Assembly: GCA_947258375.1 (NCBI GenBank)
Contig: CAMYIJ010000023.1
Coordinates: 50,750-114,749 of the forward strand
Length of the DNA: 64,000 nt
Direction of reading: 5' to 3'
Source: an uncultured Acidimicrobiaceae bacterium
GTDB taxonomy: Bacteria > Actinomycetota > Acidimicrobiia > Spongiisociales > UBA5794
Shown here: positions 49,378 through 58,542 of the stretch, piece after piece
How positions within the stretch are numbered: position 1 is the stretch's first letter
How the letters are laid out: each line of letters begins with the position of its first letter
Program-made: the position numbers and the translations under genes
The notes under the pieces: model-generated
Databases searched by the model: none
Told to the model about the DNA's origin: nothing
What the model saw: the letters and a program-made list of their open reading frames with translations, nothing else

Positions 49378-49402
49378 GAGCCTGATTACCCAGCAGGCTC
49401 CT
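49376..49402. terminator. Convergent hairpin terminator overlapping both stop codons
   Basis: AGGAGCCTG (49376-49384) pairs with CAGGCTCCT (49394-49402), a 9-bp stem with a 9-base loop. It spans the stop of the second permease (TAG) and the stop of the convergent methyltransferase. A symmetric hairpin in a 23-bp convergent gap fits a bidirectional terminator; T-runs are absent. Confidence 0.65.
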
Positions 49403-50039
49403 AGCTCGCCCGCAACTCGAAGACGAGGCTGTGGAGCCCCTCACTGTCCGAGTTGTCCAGGATCCTGAATCCCACGGTGTCGAACGCGGTGAATTCGAGT
49501 TGGCCGGCCTCGTCATCGTCGAAGAAGGAGAAGAAGCGGGGCGGATCGCACCAATCGTCCTCCCATATGCCCTCGCTGCTTTCGCCTCCCCACAAGGTGA
49601 AGAGCAGGGGAGCGCCCGGCCCGAGAGCGGCGGCGATTGAGCCGAGAGCGCCGTCGAGCTGGGCCTTCGGGAAGTGAATCAGCGAGTTGATCGCGAAGGC
49701 AGCGTCATATGGCGGATGAAACAGCGGATCGTCGATGTCCTCGAGCCTGCCCATATCGGCTACCACAGCCGCGAGCCCTCGCTGGCGGCACTTGTCAACG
49801 TTGCCCGGCGACAGGTCGAGCGCTAGCAACTCGAATCCCGCGGCAGCGAGGTGAGCCGAGGCCTGACCCGTGCCCGCTCCCAGTTCGAGGATGCGGACCC
49901 GTGGCGTCAGCCGGCGGGACCAATCGTCGAGGAGCTCGCGGCGCCATTCGAGGCTGCCCCTGTGGCGCCGGGCGACATCGCCGTCGTAGGCCCTGGCCAG
50001 AGCTTCGAGCCTGTCCCCATCGGCGGGAACGTCCTTCAC
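49401..50039 (-). CDS. Class I SAM-dependent methyltransferase
   Basis: A 212-residue methyltransferase. The SAM site is visible as RILELGAGTGQASAHLAAAGFELLALDLS (motif I and acidic motif II), then VVADMGRLEDIDDP, FAINSLIHF and LLFTLWGG. The substrate is unknown. It overlaps the upp stop by 4 bp and so is translated with it, although no functional link is known. Confidence 0.88.
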   Translation of the reverse strand: MKDVPADGDRLEALARAYDGDVARRHRGSLEWRRELLDDWSRRLTPRVRILELGAGTGQASAHLAAAGFELLALDLSPGNVDKCRQRGLAAVVADMGRLEDIDDPLFHPPYDAAFAINSLIHFPKAQLDGALGSIAAALGPGAPLLFTLWGGESSEGIWEDDWCDPPRFFSFFDDDEAGQLEFTAFDTVGFRILDNSDSEGLHSLVFELRAS

Positions 50040-50653
50040 AGGGTCCCGAATAGCCGGTCACCCATGTCGCCGAGGCCGGGCACGATGTAGTACTTGTCGT
50101 TGAGTTCCCGGTCATGCGATGCCGCCACGATCCGGACGTCGGGGTGATCCTCGTACATGCGGGTCACACCGTCTGGCGCGGTCACGACGCAGAGCGCCGT
50201 GATGTCCTTGGCCCCGGATTCCTTGACCTTGCCACAGGCCCATGACAGAGACCCTCCGGTGGCGAGCATCGGCTCGAGCACGAGCACCGAGGCCCCCTCC
50301 ATCGGAGGCATCTTCGCGTAGTACTCCTGAGGCATCGCGGTCGCTTCATCGCGCTGCACGCCGGCAAATCCCACTTTGACGTCGGGGATGAGTTCGAGCA
50401 CTGCATCGAGCAGCCCCAGCCCGGCCCGCAGCACCGCGACCGCTACGACGTCACCCAGGGCGTACCCCGCCGTCTTCTCCAACGGCGTTTCAATCTCGAA
50501 CTTCCGCAGGGGGATCCTGTTCGTCGCCTCCATGACGAGGGCGTACGTGAGGCGCTTGGCGGCATTTCGGAAATCCTGCGGATCGGTCGTCGCATCTCGC
50601 AGGACTGTCAACGAGTGTCGGGCCAGCGGGTGGTCGATGACGGTGAGATTCAC
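50036..50653 (-). CDS. upp: Uracil phosphoribosyltransferase
   Basis: A 205-residue UPRT that makes UMP from uracil and PRPP. HPLARHSLTVLRD at the N-terminus, the PRPP loop VLEPMLATGGSL (replacing the common D-P-M-L-A-T-G) and the uracil-binding C-terminal MYEDHPDVRIVAASHDRELNDKYYIVPGLGDMGDRLFGT are conserved. A GTG start follows AAGGAG. It completes the pyrimidine salvage route together with cdd and deoA in the window. Confidence 0.95.
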   Translation of the reverse strand: MNLTVIDHPLARHSLTVLRDATTDPQDFRNAAKRLTYALVMEATNRIPLRKFEIETPLEKTAGYALGDVVAVAVLRAGLGLLDAVLELIPDVKVGFAGVQRDEATAMPQEYYAKMPPMEGASVLVLEPMLATGGSLSWACGKVKESGAKDITALCVVTAPDGVTRMYEDHPDVRIVAASHDRELNDKYYIVPGLGDMGDRLFGTL

Positions 50654-50701
50654 GGTGAAGGGCTCCTTCGAATTGGGCTACGCCACGCTAACTCTTCGGC
50701 A

Positions 50702-50722
50702 GTCCGCTGCGCATTCGCGGAC
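50702..50722. other. Inverted repeat in the upp / GT87 intergenic region
   Basis: GTCCGC (50702-50707) and GCGGAC (50717-50722), 6-bp arms with a 9-base loop, sit between the divergent upp gene and the next plus-strand gene. A possible operator; nothing more can be supported in this 123-bp gap. Confidence 0.3.
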
Positions 50723-50776
50723 GGCCTATGTGTACGGTGCCTCTAGGGAGCGGTTACTCATAGGGGGTGAGTTACC

Positions 50777-51991
50777 TTGCAGGAAGGCATTCGAAAGCGC
50801 GCTATTGGCGCCGCGTCGGCCATCGGGATCATCATCTGGGCGACGTGGCTGATCGCTATCGCCATCGGAGGCTTCGACAAGGACATCGACGGCAATGTCC
50901 TCGGCACGGATCTAGCGGTCTTCCGTACCGCCGGGGGACTTGTTGCGGAGGATCTCGGGTCACAGCTATACGACCCAGCGGCATTTACCGCTGCCTTCAG
51001 CGAGACGAAGGGCCAGCTGATCGAGCACGATCTCGCCTACTACCGGAACCCGCCGGGTTTGGCGTACATCTTTGCGCCGACCGCCGGGTTATCTCAGCCG
51101 ACGGCATGGTTGTTGATGAGCGTCGTGAGCTTGGTCGCGTTGGCCGGTGCCTTCAGATTTGTCGGTGTCCTCCGTCCGCGGCTGGCCACCTTCCTGGCGG
51201 TGGCCACCCTGCCCGGCCTGCTCACGCTTCGACTCGGCCAGCTCTCGTTCGTGTGGGCGCTGGTCTTCGGGCTGATCTACTGGCTGCTTGCCAGAGATCG
51301 GCAGTTCGAGGCCGGCCTCGTCGGTGCGGTGCTCGTTCTCAAGCCGCAGTTCGCCGTTGCCGTGATGCTGTGGTGGCTCATTGGTGGCCTGAAACACAGG
51401 ACGGCCCTGGTGACGATGGCGGGGACGGGAGGCCTCGCATCGCTCATCGCCTTTGTGATGACGCCGGGTTCCTTCTCGGGTTTTCGGGAGGCGACGTTGG
51501 GAGCCCTCCATGGGAGCACGTTCCCGTCCGGCTTCTCGATCGCGGACGCGGCACTTGGGGTGGCACCTACCCTGCCGGCCACGGTCGTAGCTCTGCTGTC
51601 TGCGGGCCTCGGCATCGGAGCCATCGCAGCGGTGCAACGGCGGTGCGGCGATGACCTTCCTGCCATGTTCGCCGCCGGAGTCTTCGCGGCGGTCTGGATT
51701 CCATCGCACCTTCTCGCCTACGACTGGATGTTGCTCGCTGTAGCCATCGGAGCTTTGTGGGCGGCACGGCCCGGCCAACGGCCGCAATGGATCCTGGTTG
51801 GCGCCCTGCTTGCTTCATGGGCCTTTGTCGCCTGGGCGATTGCGCTGATCGCCGATTCACTCCTGGGGGCACGGCTGGAGCTGGCCGCGGTGGGTCTTGC
51901 CGTTATCGCATGGTGGTCATTCCGTACGCTGCTGACCCAGCAGACGACAGCGGAGGTTGCGACGTCTCGTAAACTTCCGGTGAATGTTTGA
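50777..51991 (+). CDS. GT87/DUF2029-like polytopic membrane protein
   Basis: A 404-residue integral membrane protein with about ten hydrophobic helices. Layout and motifs match the DUF2029 / GT87 mannosyltransferase-like family: an acidic loop after the first helix (GFDKDIDGNVLGTDLAVFRTAG, QLYDPAAF), YRNPPGLAYI, then VGAVLVLKPQFAVAVMLWWL. In mycobacteria such enzymes use polyprenyl-phosphate mannose to build lipoglycans; donor and acceptor here are not known. The start is a TTG with GGGGGTGA upstream. Its 3' end overlaps ffh by 8 bp. Confidence 0.78.
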   Translation: MQEGIRKRAIGAASAIGIIIWATWLIAIAIGGFDKDIDGNVLGTDLAVFRTAGGLVAEDLGSQLYDPAAFTAAFSETKGQLIEHDLAYYRNPPGLAYIFAPTAGLSQPTAWLLMSVVSLVALAGAFRFVGVLRPRLATFLAVATLPGLLTLRLGQLSFVWALVFGLIYWLLARDRQFEAGLVGAVLVLKPQFAVAVMLWWLIGGLKHRTALVTMAGTGGLASLIAFVMTPGSFSGFREATLGALHGSTFPSGFSIADAALGVAPTLPATVVALLSAGLGIGAIAAVQRRCGDDLPAMFAAGVFAAVWIPSHLLAYDWMLLAVAIGALWAARPGQRPQWILVGALLASWAFVAWAIALIADSLLGARLELAAVGLAVIAWWSFRTLLTQQTTAEVATSRKLPVNV

Positions 51992-53321
51992 TTCACTGAC
52001 TGAACGTCTCGGCGATGCCTTTACGCGTTTGCGGGGCAAAGGCCGACTCAACGAAGCCGACATAGACGCATCGTTGCGCGAGGTGCGCCTGGCGCTGCTC
52101 GAAGCCGATGTCAACGTCGCCGTCGCCAAGGCGCTGCTTGCCCGGGTGAAGGAGCGCGCCATGGGGGCAGATGTCCTCAAGAGCCTCACGCCGGGCCAGC
52201 AGGTCATCAAGATCGTTCATGAAGAGCTCAAGGTGACGCTTGGAGAGGAAGCGCCCCTGGTGAAGCCGTCGGCGCCACCGCTGGTGATCCTCATCGCCGG
52301 TCTCCAGGGTTCGGGCAAGACGACTTCCGCGGCCAAGCTCGCCAAGTTGCTCAAGTCGAAAGGCCGCCGCCCTCTGCTCGTCGCCGCCGACCTCCAGCGG
52401 CCGGCGGCCATCGACCAGCTCGAAACCCTCGGGCGCCGGGTGGGAGTTCCGGTCTACGTGGACCGCAAGGCGAAGGCCACGAGGCTGGTGAAGGCCGCGC
52501 TGAAGTACGCCCGGGCGGAAAGCAACAACGTTGTGATCATCGACACCGCGGGCCGCCTCCAGATCGACAAGGAGCTGATGGGTGAGCTGGCGGCGGTTCG
52601 CAAGGCAGCCGATCCTGATGAGGTTCTGCTGACCGTCGACGCGATGACCGGCCAGGAGGCAGTAAATGTCGCCAAAGGCTTCCTCGAGTACACGGAGCTC
52701 ACCGGCTTGCTCCTGACCAAGCTCGACGGCGATGCCCGCGGCGGAGCTGCCATCTCGGCCCGCGAGGTAACCGGTCAGCCAATCAAGTTCGTCGGTGTCG
52801 GGGAGGGCCTTGACGACCTCGACGTCTTCCACCCGGACCGCATGGCCGATCGGATTCTCGGAATGGGCGACGTCATGACGCTCATTGAGAAGGCGGAGTC
52901 GGCCTTCGACGAGGAGCAGGCGGCCGTTGCCGTGGAGAAGATGCGGACTGCCTCATTCGACCTCGACGACTTCCTGGAGCAGTTCCAACAGATCCGAAAG
53001 ATGGGTCCGCTCCAACAGCTGGTTAAGATGCTGCCCGGCGCAGGGGATGCCTTGCGTGACGTCGAGGTCAACGACAAGGATCTCGGCCGGGTTGAAGCGA
53101 TCATACGATCGATGACGCCTGTTGAGCGTCGTAACCCGAAGCTCATTAACGGGAGCCGCAAGCGGCGTATTGCTAGCGGTTCCGGAACTCGCCCCCAGGA
53201 CGTAAACCAGGTCCTCAAGCAGTTCGCGGAAGCGCAGAAGATGATGAAAGCCATCTCCGGTGGCAAGAGCCCGATACCGGGGCTCTCACTGCCCGGAATG
53301 GGACGCATTAAAAAGAGGTGA
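51984..53321 (+). CDS. ffh: Signal recognition particle protein Ffh
   Basis: A 445-residue SRP54 GTPase. The N domain (MFDSLTERLGDAFTRLRGKGRL) is followed by the G domain with LIAGLQGSGKTTSAAKLA, DLQRPAAIDQLETL, DTAGRLQIDKELM and LTKLDGDARGGAAIS. The C-terminal M domain is methionine-rich (FDLDDFLEQFQQIRKMGPLQQLVKMLPG, then SGTRPQDVNQVLKQFAEAQKMMKAISGG). It binds signal sequences and SRP RNA and docks on FtsY (40934). rpsP starts 4 bp after its stop, as in many bacteria. Confidence 0.96.
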   Translation: MFDSLTERLGDAFTRLRGKGRLNEADIDASLREVRLALLEADVNVAVAKALLARVKERAMGADVLKSLTPGQQVIKIVHEELKVTLGEEAPLVKPSAPPLVILIAGLQGSGKTTSAAKLAKLLKSKGRRPLLVAADLQRPAAIDQLETLGRRVGVPVYVDRKAKATRLVKAALKYARAESNNVVIIDTAGRLQIDKELMGELAAVRKAADPDEVLLTVDAMTGQEAVNVAKGFLEYTELTGLLLTKLDGDARGGAAISAREVTGQPIKFVGVGEGLDDLDVFHPDRMADRILGMGDVMTLIEKAESAFDEEQAAVAVEKMRTASFDLDDFLEQFQQIRKMGPLQQLVKMLPGAGDALRDVEVNDKDLGRVEAIIRSMTPVERRNPKLINGSRKRRIASGSGTRPQDVNQVLKQFAEAQKMMKAISGGKSPIPGLSLPGMGRIKKR

Positions 53322-53325
53322 ATGA

Positions 53326-53844
53326 ATGGCCGTAAAGATCCGCCTGACGCGGGTGGGCAGAAAGAAGCAGCCCAGCTACCGCGTTGTGGTCATGGACTCG
53401 CGCAAGCCGCGCGACGGTGCCTACATCGAACAGATTGGTCGCTACGACCCCCGCGAGGACCCTTCAATCGTCGAGATCGACAACGATCGGGCACTCGACT
53501 GGCTCAACAAAGGAGCCCAGCCGACGGAGCGAGCCAAGAAGTTGCTCGAGATCTCCGGAGCCTGGACGCGCTTCCGTGTTGCCAAGGGTGATATCCATAC
53601 CATCGAGGCGACACCGGCTGTCGAGGCTGCACCGGAGCCGGCGCCAGTGATGCTGGACGACATACAGGCCGAGGCTGCGACTGCGGAGCCGGCACCTGTC
53701 ATGCTCGATGACTTGCAGGCTGAGGCAGCGCCGGAGCCGGTAGCGGAAGAGCCCGCACCGGTGATGCTGGACGACTTGCAGGCCGAGGGCGCGGCCCCCG
53801 CAGAAGGAACAGAACCCGAAGAAACCGCTGAGGAGACAACATGA
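53326..53844 (+). CDS. rpsP: 30S ribosomal protein S16 with an acidic repetitive C-terminal tail
   Basis: A 172-residue S16; usual length is about 80-115. Residues 1-90 are a complete S16 (MAVKIRLTRVGRKKQPSYRVVVMDSR, IEQIGRYDPREDPSI, NKGAQPTERAKKLLEISGAW). After residue 95 a tail rich in A, P and E carries three copies of the 13-residue motif EPAPVMLDD(I/L)QAE (104-116, 121-133, 142-154). Actinobacterial S16 proteins often have acidic/alanine extensions, but a regular repeat with a hydrophobic VML core is unusual. The khpA start overlaps its stop by 4 bp. Confidence 0.95.
   Translation: MAVKIRLTRVGRKKQPSYRVVVMDSRKPRDGAYIEQIGRYDPREDPSIVEIDNDRALDWLNKGAQPTERAKKLLEISGAWTRFRVAKGDIHTIEATPAVEAAPEPAPVMLDDIQAEAATAEPAPVMLDDLQAEAAPEPVAEEPAPVMLDDLQAEGAAPAEGTEPEETAEETT
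53635..53787 (+). repeat. Triplicated coding repeat in the rpsP tail
   Basis: Three copies of a 39-bp unit encode EPAPVMLDD(I/L)QAE, separated by 4 and 8 residues of alanine/glutamate linker. Codon differences between copies (CTGGACGAC, CTCGATGAC) show that they are not very recent duplications. Confidence 0.9.
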
Positions 53845-54089
53845 GTGGCGAGATCGTAGAGAAGGTCGTCACATACGTGGTGTCCAACATCGTCGACAAC
53901 CCCGAAGAGATCGAAGTCGAGGTCGTCGAAGACGGCGAGGACGCCGTCCTGGCCGAAGTTCGCACCGCCAAGTCGGATATGGGTCGTGTAATCGGCCGCC
54001 GGGGGCGCGTCGCGAAGGCGATCCGCACCGTGGCGCGAGCTGCCGGAGACGAGGAAGGCCTTGACGTCCAGGTCGAGTTTCTCGACTGA
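53841..54089 (+). CDS. khpA: KH-domain RNA-binding protein KhpA
   Basis: An 82-residue single KH domain protein. The type II KH GxxG loop is in DMGRVIGRRGRVAKAIRTVARAAG. KhpA usually pairs with KhpB (Jag) to bind many RNAs and affects cell division and elongation in Gram-positive bacteria. It lies in the conserved ffh-rpsP-khpA-rimM order; its ATG overlaps the rpsP stop by 4 bp. Confidence 0.94.
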   Translation: MSGEIVEKVVTYVVSNIVDNPEEIEVEVVEDGEDAVLAEVRTAKSDMGRVIGRRGRVAKAIRTVARAAGDEEGLDVQVEFLD

Positions 54090-54101
54090 GGCGGGCAGCC
54101 G

Positions 54102-54617
54102 CTGACTGCCGACACACCGGACCGCATTCCAGTCGGATACGTACGGCGCGCCCACGGTCTGCGCGGCGACGTGCTGGTCCGATCGCTTTCGGACGACCCT
54201 GATCGTTTTGTCGTAGGCGCGACCTTCCAAACCGACGAGACGCCGCCCAGGGTCCTCGATATTGCCGAGGTCCGGCCCCACAGCGAGGGCATCCTGCTTG
54301 GGCTGCGTCAGATCGGCAGCCGCAACGCGGCCGAAGCTCTGCGCGGAGTCACTTTCACCATCGATCATGCCGAACGCCGCCAACTCGACGAGGACGAGTT
54401 CTGGCCAGAGGATCTCGAAGGCCTGAAAGTGGTGGATGTTGCCGGCGAGACGCTCGGCCGGGTGACCGGTGTCATCACCGGCGCCGCCCAGGACCGGCTG
54501 GCCGTCACGACGCCCGACGGGAGCGTCGTCGAGGTGCCGTTTGTCGCCGCGATCGTCATCGAGGTCGATGTTTCGGGCGGCATCGCGCGAATGGATCCCC
54601 CACCAGGGCTTTTCTAG
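54102..54617 (+). CDS. rimM: Ribosome maturation factor RimM, probable CTG start
   Basis: A protein of about 171 residues. The N-terminal domain starts RIPVGYVRRAHGLRGDVLVRSLSDDP, diagnostic for RimM, and the PRC-barrel domain follows (EDEFWPEDLEGLKVVDVAGETLGRVTGV to VPFVAAIVIEVDVSGGIARMDPPPGLF). The first ATG/GTG/TTG in frame (GTG, 54171) would remove the conserved VGxVxxxHGLRG segment, so the real start must be a rarer codon. CTG at 54102 lies 12 bp after the khpA stop with AGGCGGG just upstream. ATT at 54126 is the other possibility. RimM helps 30S maturation by binding S19 in the 16S 3' head. The usual next genes trmD and rplS are absent. Confidence 0.85.
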   Translation: MTADTPDRIPVGYVRRAHGLRGDVLVRSLSDDPDRFVVGATFQTDETPPRVLDIAEVRPHSEGILLGLRQIGSRNAAEALRGVTFTIDHAERRQLDEDEFWPEDLEGLKVVDVAGETLGRVTGVITGAAQDRLAVTTPDGSVVEVPFVAAIVIEVDVSGGIARMDPPPGLF

Positions 54618-54738
54618 GTCATTGACGCCACATGGGTGTAGCGCGATGCTGGTTGCGCTGGATACACCGACCCCCTCGCCGACATCTGAGGGAGAGGGTG
54701 GCGGGTGTGGTGGGTCCATAGCGAAGGGGACACGTGTG

Positions 54739-57105
54739 ATGGGCTCCCGATCCACACATCGCCGCCGAGTATCGATTTCCACTGTTGCGCTGGTGACGGC
54801 GCTTGTCTTTATCCCGGGGGTACCGGCCGCTGTCGGGGAGGACTTCCCGGAGCCTGATTACGTCAACTGTCCGGAGGAAAGCCTCCAGGACGCCATCGAT
54901 GCGGCATCGCCGGGCGACGATCTCTATTTGTCCGGAACGTGCGTCGAGAACGTGGTGATCGACAAGGATCTGTACATCGACGCCTTTGGTGGGGGACATA
55001 TCGATGGCGGAGGATCCGGCCCTGTAGTGCACATCCTCCCGGGTGTCGGTGTCGGTATGAGTTGGATAGAAATCGACGGCGGCGTCGCCGAGTACGGGGG
55101 CGCCATCTACAACGAGGGCGGCCTCTATATCGGCGAATCTTCGATAGGCGGCAGCCGGGCGACCATTGCGGGCGGAGCGATATACAACGCCGGCGATCTC
55201 GGAATATGGGACTCTGGCATAGAGGGAGGCGTCGTCGTCGACGGAGGGGGCGATGGCGGAGGCGGCGGGATCTACAACCTGGGTACCGTCGATATCGGAT
55301 TCTCACGGTTCAGCGACAACGCCGCTCCGCGAGACCGCGGCGGAGCCATCTTCAACCTCGGGGAGGTTGTGCTCTGGGACGTGGGCTTCGAGGGGAACCG
55401 TGCGAGGTTCGGTGGTGCCATAGCCAGCGGCCGCGCAGGCCAGGACGGTCCAACCAGCATGACTTTTGACGAGGTTGGCATGATCGGGAGTGAGGCCCAC
55501 CTCGGCGGCGCGATTCGCCTGGAGGCCGGAGCGCACATGGCCGCCACCGACTTGTATGTCAGCGGCAGCCAGGCCGTCGAGGGCGGCGGCATTTCGGCCG
55601 ACGGCGCCACGATCGTGCTGACCGATTCCGCTATCACGAGCAACTCCGTCGCAATCGGCGGCGGTGGGATTGCGCTGCGCAGCGGCGCCTCGCTAACGGC
55701 CGACAACCTGGTGGTTGACGGCAACACCGCGGCCGCCAATGGTGGAGGCATTCTGGCGAAGGGCTCCACGGTTGAACTGGTGAACTCCAGGGTCACCAAC
55801 AACACGGGCAACAGTGGCGGCGGCATTTCCAATGCCGAAGGTTCGAGCACCACGCTGTTTCGTAGCGCCGTGGCCTTCAATTTGGCGAACCACTACGGAG
55901 GTGGCGTATTCAACACCGGTAGCGACGTCTGGATCACACAATCCACAGCTTCCAACAATACGGCAACAGTCCTCGGCGGCGGCGTGGCCAACCGCTGGGG
56001 TGGCGCGCGGAACGGGCGTCTTTTCGTCACAAATTCCACACTCGGCCGCAATGCCGCGCCGCGAGGCTCGGCGATAGACAACGTGGACGCCTTCGTGGCG
56101 GTGGATCATGCGACCATTACCGAAAACACCGGGGGCGCACCCTTCTACGAGATGAAATCCCCGCCGGAGACCCCACTGGTCAACTCGATATTCACCGGCA
56201 ATCCGGGCCAAGACTGCAGTAGTGGGCACTGTTTCGATCCGCAGCTCACCCCTGTTGTCGACCCGGCTGGATACGTCGACCACTACGAGCCGCTTGCCGG
56301 CTCGCCCGTCGTCAATCAGGTGCCGGTGTCGGAATGTACGCAGACTGTCGATCAGCTGGGTGCAACCCGGCCGATGGGTTCGGGATGCGACTCGGGCTCC
56401 ATTGAACTTGCTGAAACGATCGCCGAGATGTTCGTCGATGCCGACTTCGATTTCGGGCACGTGTTCGCCGAGCACGACCTGACCTTCACCGGTGTGGCGC
56501 AGGACGACAACGCAATCAAACAGGTACTGGTCGGAATCAAGGACCGTGACCGGGGGCTGTGGCTGCAGGATGACAAGACAACGTGGGGTGCGTTCAATCA
56601 GATGCCCGCTGAGCTATCACCACCCGACGCACCGTCAACGGTATGGGCGCTCGAGGTCCACCTGGACAACGGCAACTACTCGCTGGCGGCCCGCGCCTTC
56701 GACTACGACGGCAATTGGGTCGACATTGTTCCCTACCGGCACTTCGTGGTCGCCTCCGACGCCACTGCACCACAGGTCGACGCCGACTTCGCCCCGCGAA
56801 CAGAGTTCTTCAGCCCGGTGCTTCTCACCGGCACCGCGACCGACGCCACCGGGGTCGAGGCGGTGCGGGTGGCGATCCGTGACCGGGTCACCAAGAACTG
56901 GCTCCAGGCAGACAAGGTGTCGTGGGGTCCGAATTTCTCCTGGTTCTACGCCAGCGGCGACGGATGGTCGACACCCGAGGTGGCCTGGTACTTCGAGGTA
57001 GAGCTACCAATTGGCCAATACAACCTGGCGGCGCTGGCGGTCGACGCCGTGGGCAACTGGGGTGAGATGAGCCCCTACCGGGCCTTCGACGTGATCGCCG
57101 AATGA
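54739..57105 (+). CDS. Secreted right-handed beta-helix surface protein
   Basis: A 788-residue exported protein. A signal peptide (basic SRSTHRRRVSIS, hydrophobic TVALVTALVFIPGVPAAVG) is followed by a parallel beta-helix of many GGG(I/A) turns (GGGISNAEGSSTTLFRSAV, GGGVFNTGSDVWITQSTAS and so on, residues about 70-480). NQVPVSECTQTVDQLGATRPMG with CDSGSIEL is the end module of choice-of-anchor Q proteins. The last 220 residues hold two copies of an Ig-like module (RDRxxxxWLQxDKxxWG ... L(D/P)xGxYxLAARAxDxxGNW). A related module is in the lectin gene at 61426. AAGGGGA lies before GTG 54736 / ATG 54739. The preceding 120 bp hold only a short CCCTC/GAGGG hairpin. The target of the helix is unknown. 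Confidence 0.82.
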   Translation: MGSRSTHRRRVSISTVALVTALVFIPGVPAAVGEDFPEPDYVNCPEESLQDAIDAASPGDDLYLSGTCVENVVIDKDLYIDAFGGGHIDGGGSGPVVHILPGVGVGMSWIEIDGGVAEYGGAIYNEGGLYIGESSIGGSRATIAGGAIYNAGDLGIWDSGIEGGVVVDGGGDGGGGGIYNLGTVDIGFSRFSDNAAPRDRGGAIFNLGEVVLWDVGFEGNRARFGGAIASGRAGQDGPTSMTFDEVGMIGSEAHLGGAIRLEAGAHMAATDLYVSGSQAVEGGGISADGATIVLTDSAITSNSVAIGGGGIALRSGASLTADNLVVDGNTAAANGGGILAKGSTVELVNSRVTNNTGNSGGGISNAEGSSTTLFRSAVAFNLANHYGGGVFNTGSDVWITQSTASNNTATVLGGGVANRWGGARNGRLFVTNSTLGRNAAPRGSAIDNVDAFVAVDHATITENTGGAPFYEMKSPPETPLVNSIFTGNPGQDCSSGHCFDPQLTPVVDPAGYVDHYEPLAGSPVVNQVPVSECTQTVDQLGATRPMGSGCDSGSIELAETIAEMFVDADFDFGHVFAEHDLTFTGVAQDDNAIKQVLVGIKDRDRGLWLQDDKTTWGAFNQMPAELSPPDAPSTVWALEVHLDNGNYSLAARAFDYDGNWVDIVPYRHFVVASDATAPQVDADFAPRTEFFSPVLLTGTATDATGVEAVRVAIRDRVTKNWLQADKVSWGPNFSWFYASGDGWSTPEVAWYFEVELPIGQYNLAALAVDAVGNWGEMSPYRAFDVIAE

Positions 57106-57106
57106 C

Positions 57107-58465
57107 CTAGTCGGCGATCACAGGCACCCGCTCCATTGCCTCGGCTACCGCCGCCTCGGGGTAGTCGTAGTCGATGAGCTCTCCTGACAGGTATGCCTCG
57201 TAGGACGCCAGGTCGAAGTGGCCGTGGCCGCACAGAGCCGTGAGGATGACCTTCTCCTCGCCCGTCTCCTTACAGCGATTGGCCTCTCGCACCGCGGCGG
57301 CAATGGCGTGTGTCGGCTCGGGTGCCGGCAAGATGCCCTCTGTGCGGGCAAATGCGATTCCGGCATCGAAGCACTCCTTCTGGTGGATCGCTTCGGCCTC
57401 GACCAGGCCCAGCTCATAGAGATGCGACACAAGCGGCGCCATGCCGTGGTAGCGCAGGCCACCGGCGTGAATTGGGTCGGGTACGAAGTCGTGGCCCAGG
57501 GTGTGCATTTTCACCAGCGGGGCCATGCCCGCGGTGTCGCCGAAGTCGTAGCGGTACTCGCCCTTCGTGAGCGACGGGCAGGCTGCCGGCTCCACGCACC
57601 GGATCGTCGGGTTCATGTTCCCTGCCATCTTCTCTCGCAGGAACGGGAATGACAGTCCGCCGAAGTTCGATCCGCCGCCGGTGCAGCCCACGAGGAGATC
57701 GGGCTGCTCGTCGACCTTGGCCAGCTGGAGCAGGGCTTCCTCGCCAATGATCGTCTGGTGCATGAGCACGTGATTGAGGACGCTACCGAGCGCGTACCGG
57801 ATCTCTGGATGCGGCGCCGCGGCTTCGACCGCCTCGCTGATCGCGATGCCGAGGCTCCCGGGGCTGTCCGGGTGGTCTTCGAGAATCGCCCGGCCGGCGG
57901 ACGTGAGATCGGACGGGCTCGGATGCACCGTCGCTCCCCACGCTTCCATCATGATCTTGCGGTAGGGCTTGAGGTCGTACGACGCCCGCACCTGCCATAC
58001 CTCACAATCGAGACCGAACAGCGAGCAGGCGAAAGCCAGTGCCGACCCCCACTGGCCGGCCCCGGTCTCGGTCGTGATCTTCTTGACGCCCTCCTGGGCG
58101 CTGTAGAACGCCTGGGGAACGGACGTGTTCGGCTTGTGGCTGCCGGCGGGGCTGACGCCCTCGTACTTGTAGTAGATCCGTGCCGGGGTATCGAGAGCTT
58201 TCTCGAGGCGGTGCGCCCGGTAGAGCGGGCTCGGCCGCCACAGCCGGTAGATGTCGAGCACCTCCTCCGGGATATCCACAAAGCTGTCCTGACTCACCTC
58301 CTGCATGATCAAAGCCATCGGGAAGAGGGGCGCGAGGTCGTCTGGCCCTACGGGCTCATGTGTGCCGGGGTGCAGAACCGGAGGAGGCGGTTCGGGAAGA
58401 TCTGGGACGATGTTGTACCACCGCGTGGGCATTTCCGATTCGGCAAGCGTGATCTTCGTGTCCAT
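57107..58465 (-). CDS. trpB2: Tryptophan synthase beta-like protein, TrpB2 type
   Basis: A 452-residue PLP enzyme of the TrpB2 class. [15 protein letters not shown], then the PLP lysine in [42 protein letters not shown], the phosphate loop [11 protein letters not shown] and [18 protein letters not shown] define TrpB2, which differs from TrpB1 by its extended N-terminus. TrpB2 can condense indole with serine without TrpA. No trpA or other trp gene is adjacent. The start at 58465 follows GGAGGAAC; the longer frame to 58573 overlaps the divergent gene and is not used. The gene converges with the beta-helix gene, 1 bp between. Confidence 0.93.
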   Translation of the reverse strand: MDTKITLAESEMPTRWYNIVPDLPEPPPPVLHPGTHEPVGPDDLAPLFPMALIMQEVSQDSFVDIPEEVLDIYRLWRPSPLYRAHRLEKALDTPARIYYKYEGVSPAGSHKPNTSVPQAFYSAQEGVKKITTETGAGQWGSALAFACSLFGLDCEVWQVRASYDLKPYRKIMMEAWGATVHPSPSDLTSAGRAILEDHPDSPGSLGIAISEAVEAAAPHPEIRYALGSVLNHVLMHQTIIGEEALLQLAKVDEQPDLLVGCTGGGSNFGGLSFPFLREKMAGNMNPTIRCVEPAACPSLTKGEYRYDFGDTAGMAPLVKMHTLGHDFVPDPIHAGGLRYHGMAPLVSHLYELGLVEAEAIHQKECFDAGIAFARTEGILPAPEPTHAIAAAVREANRCKETGEEKVILTALCGHGHFDLASYEAYLSGELIDYDYPEAAVAEAMERVPVIAD

Positions 58466-58542
58466 CGGTGTTCCTCCAATCGCCTTGTGCAGTGAAGGTA
58501 GCAGCCGTTTAGGGTGGCCCGTCTCGAGAAAGGTGGCCGGAA

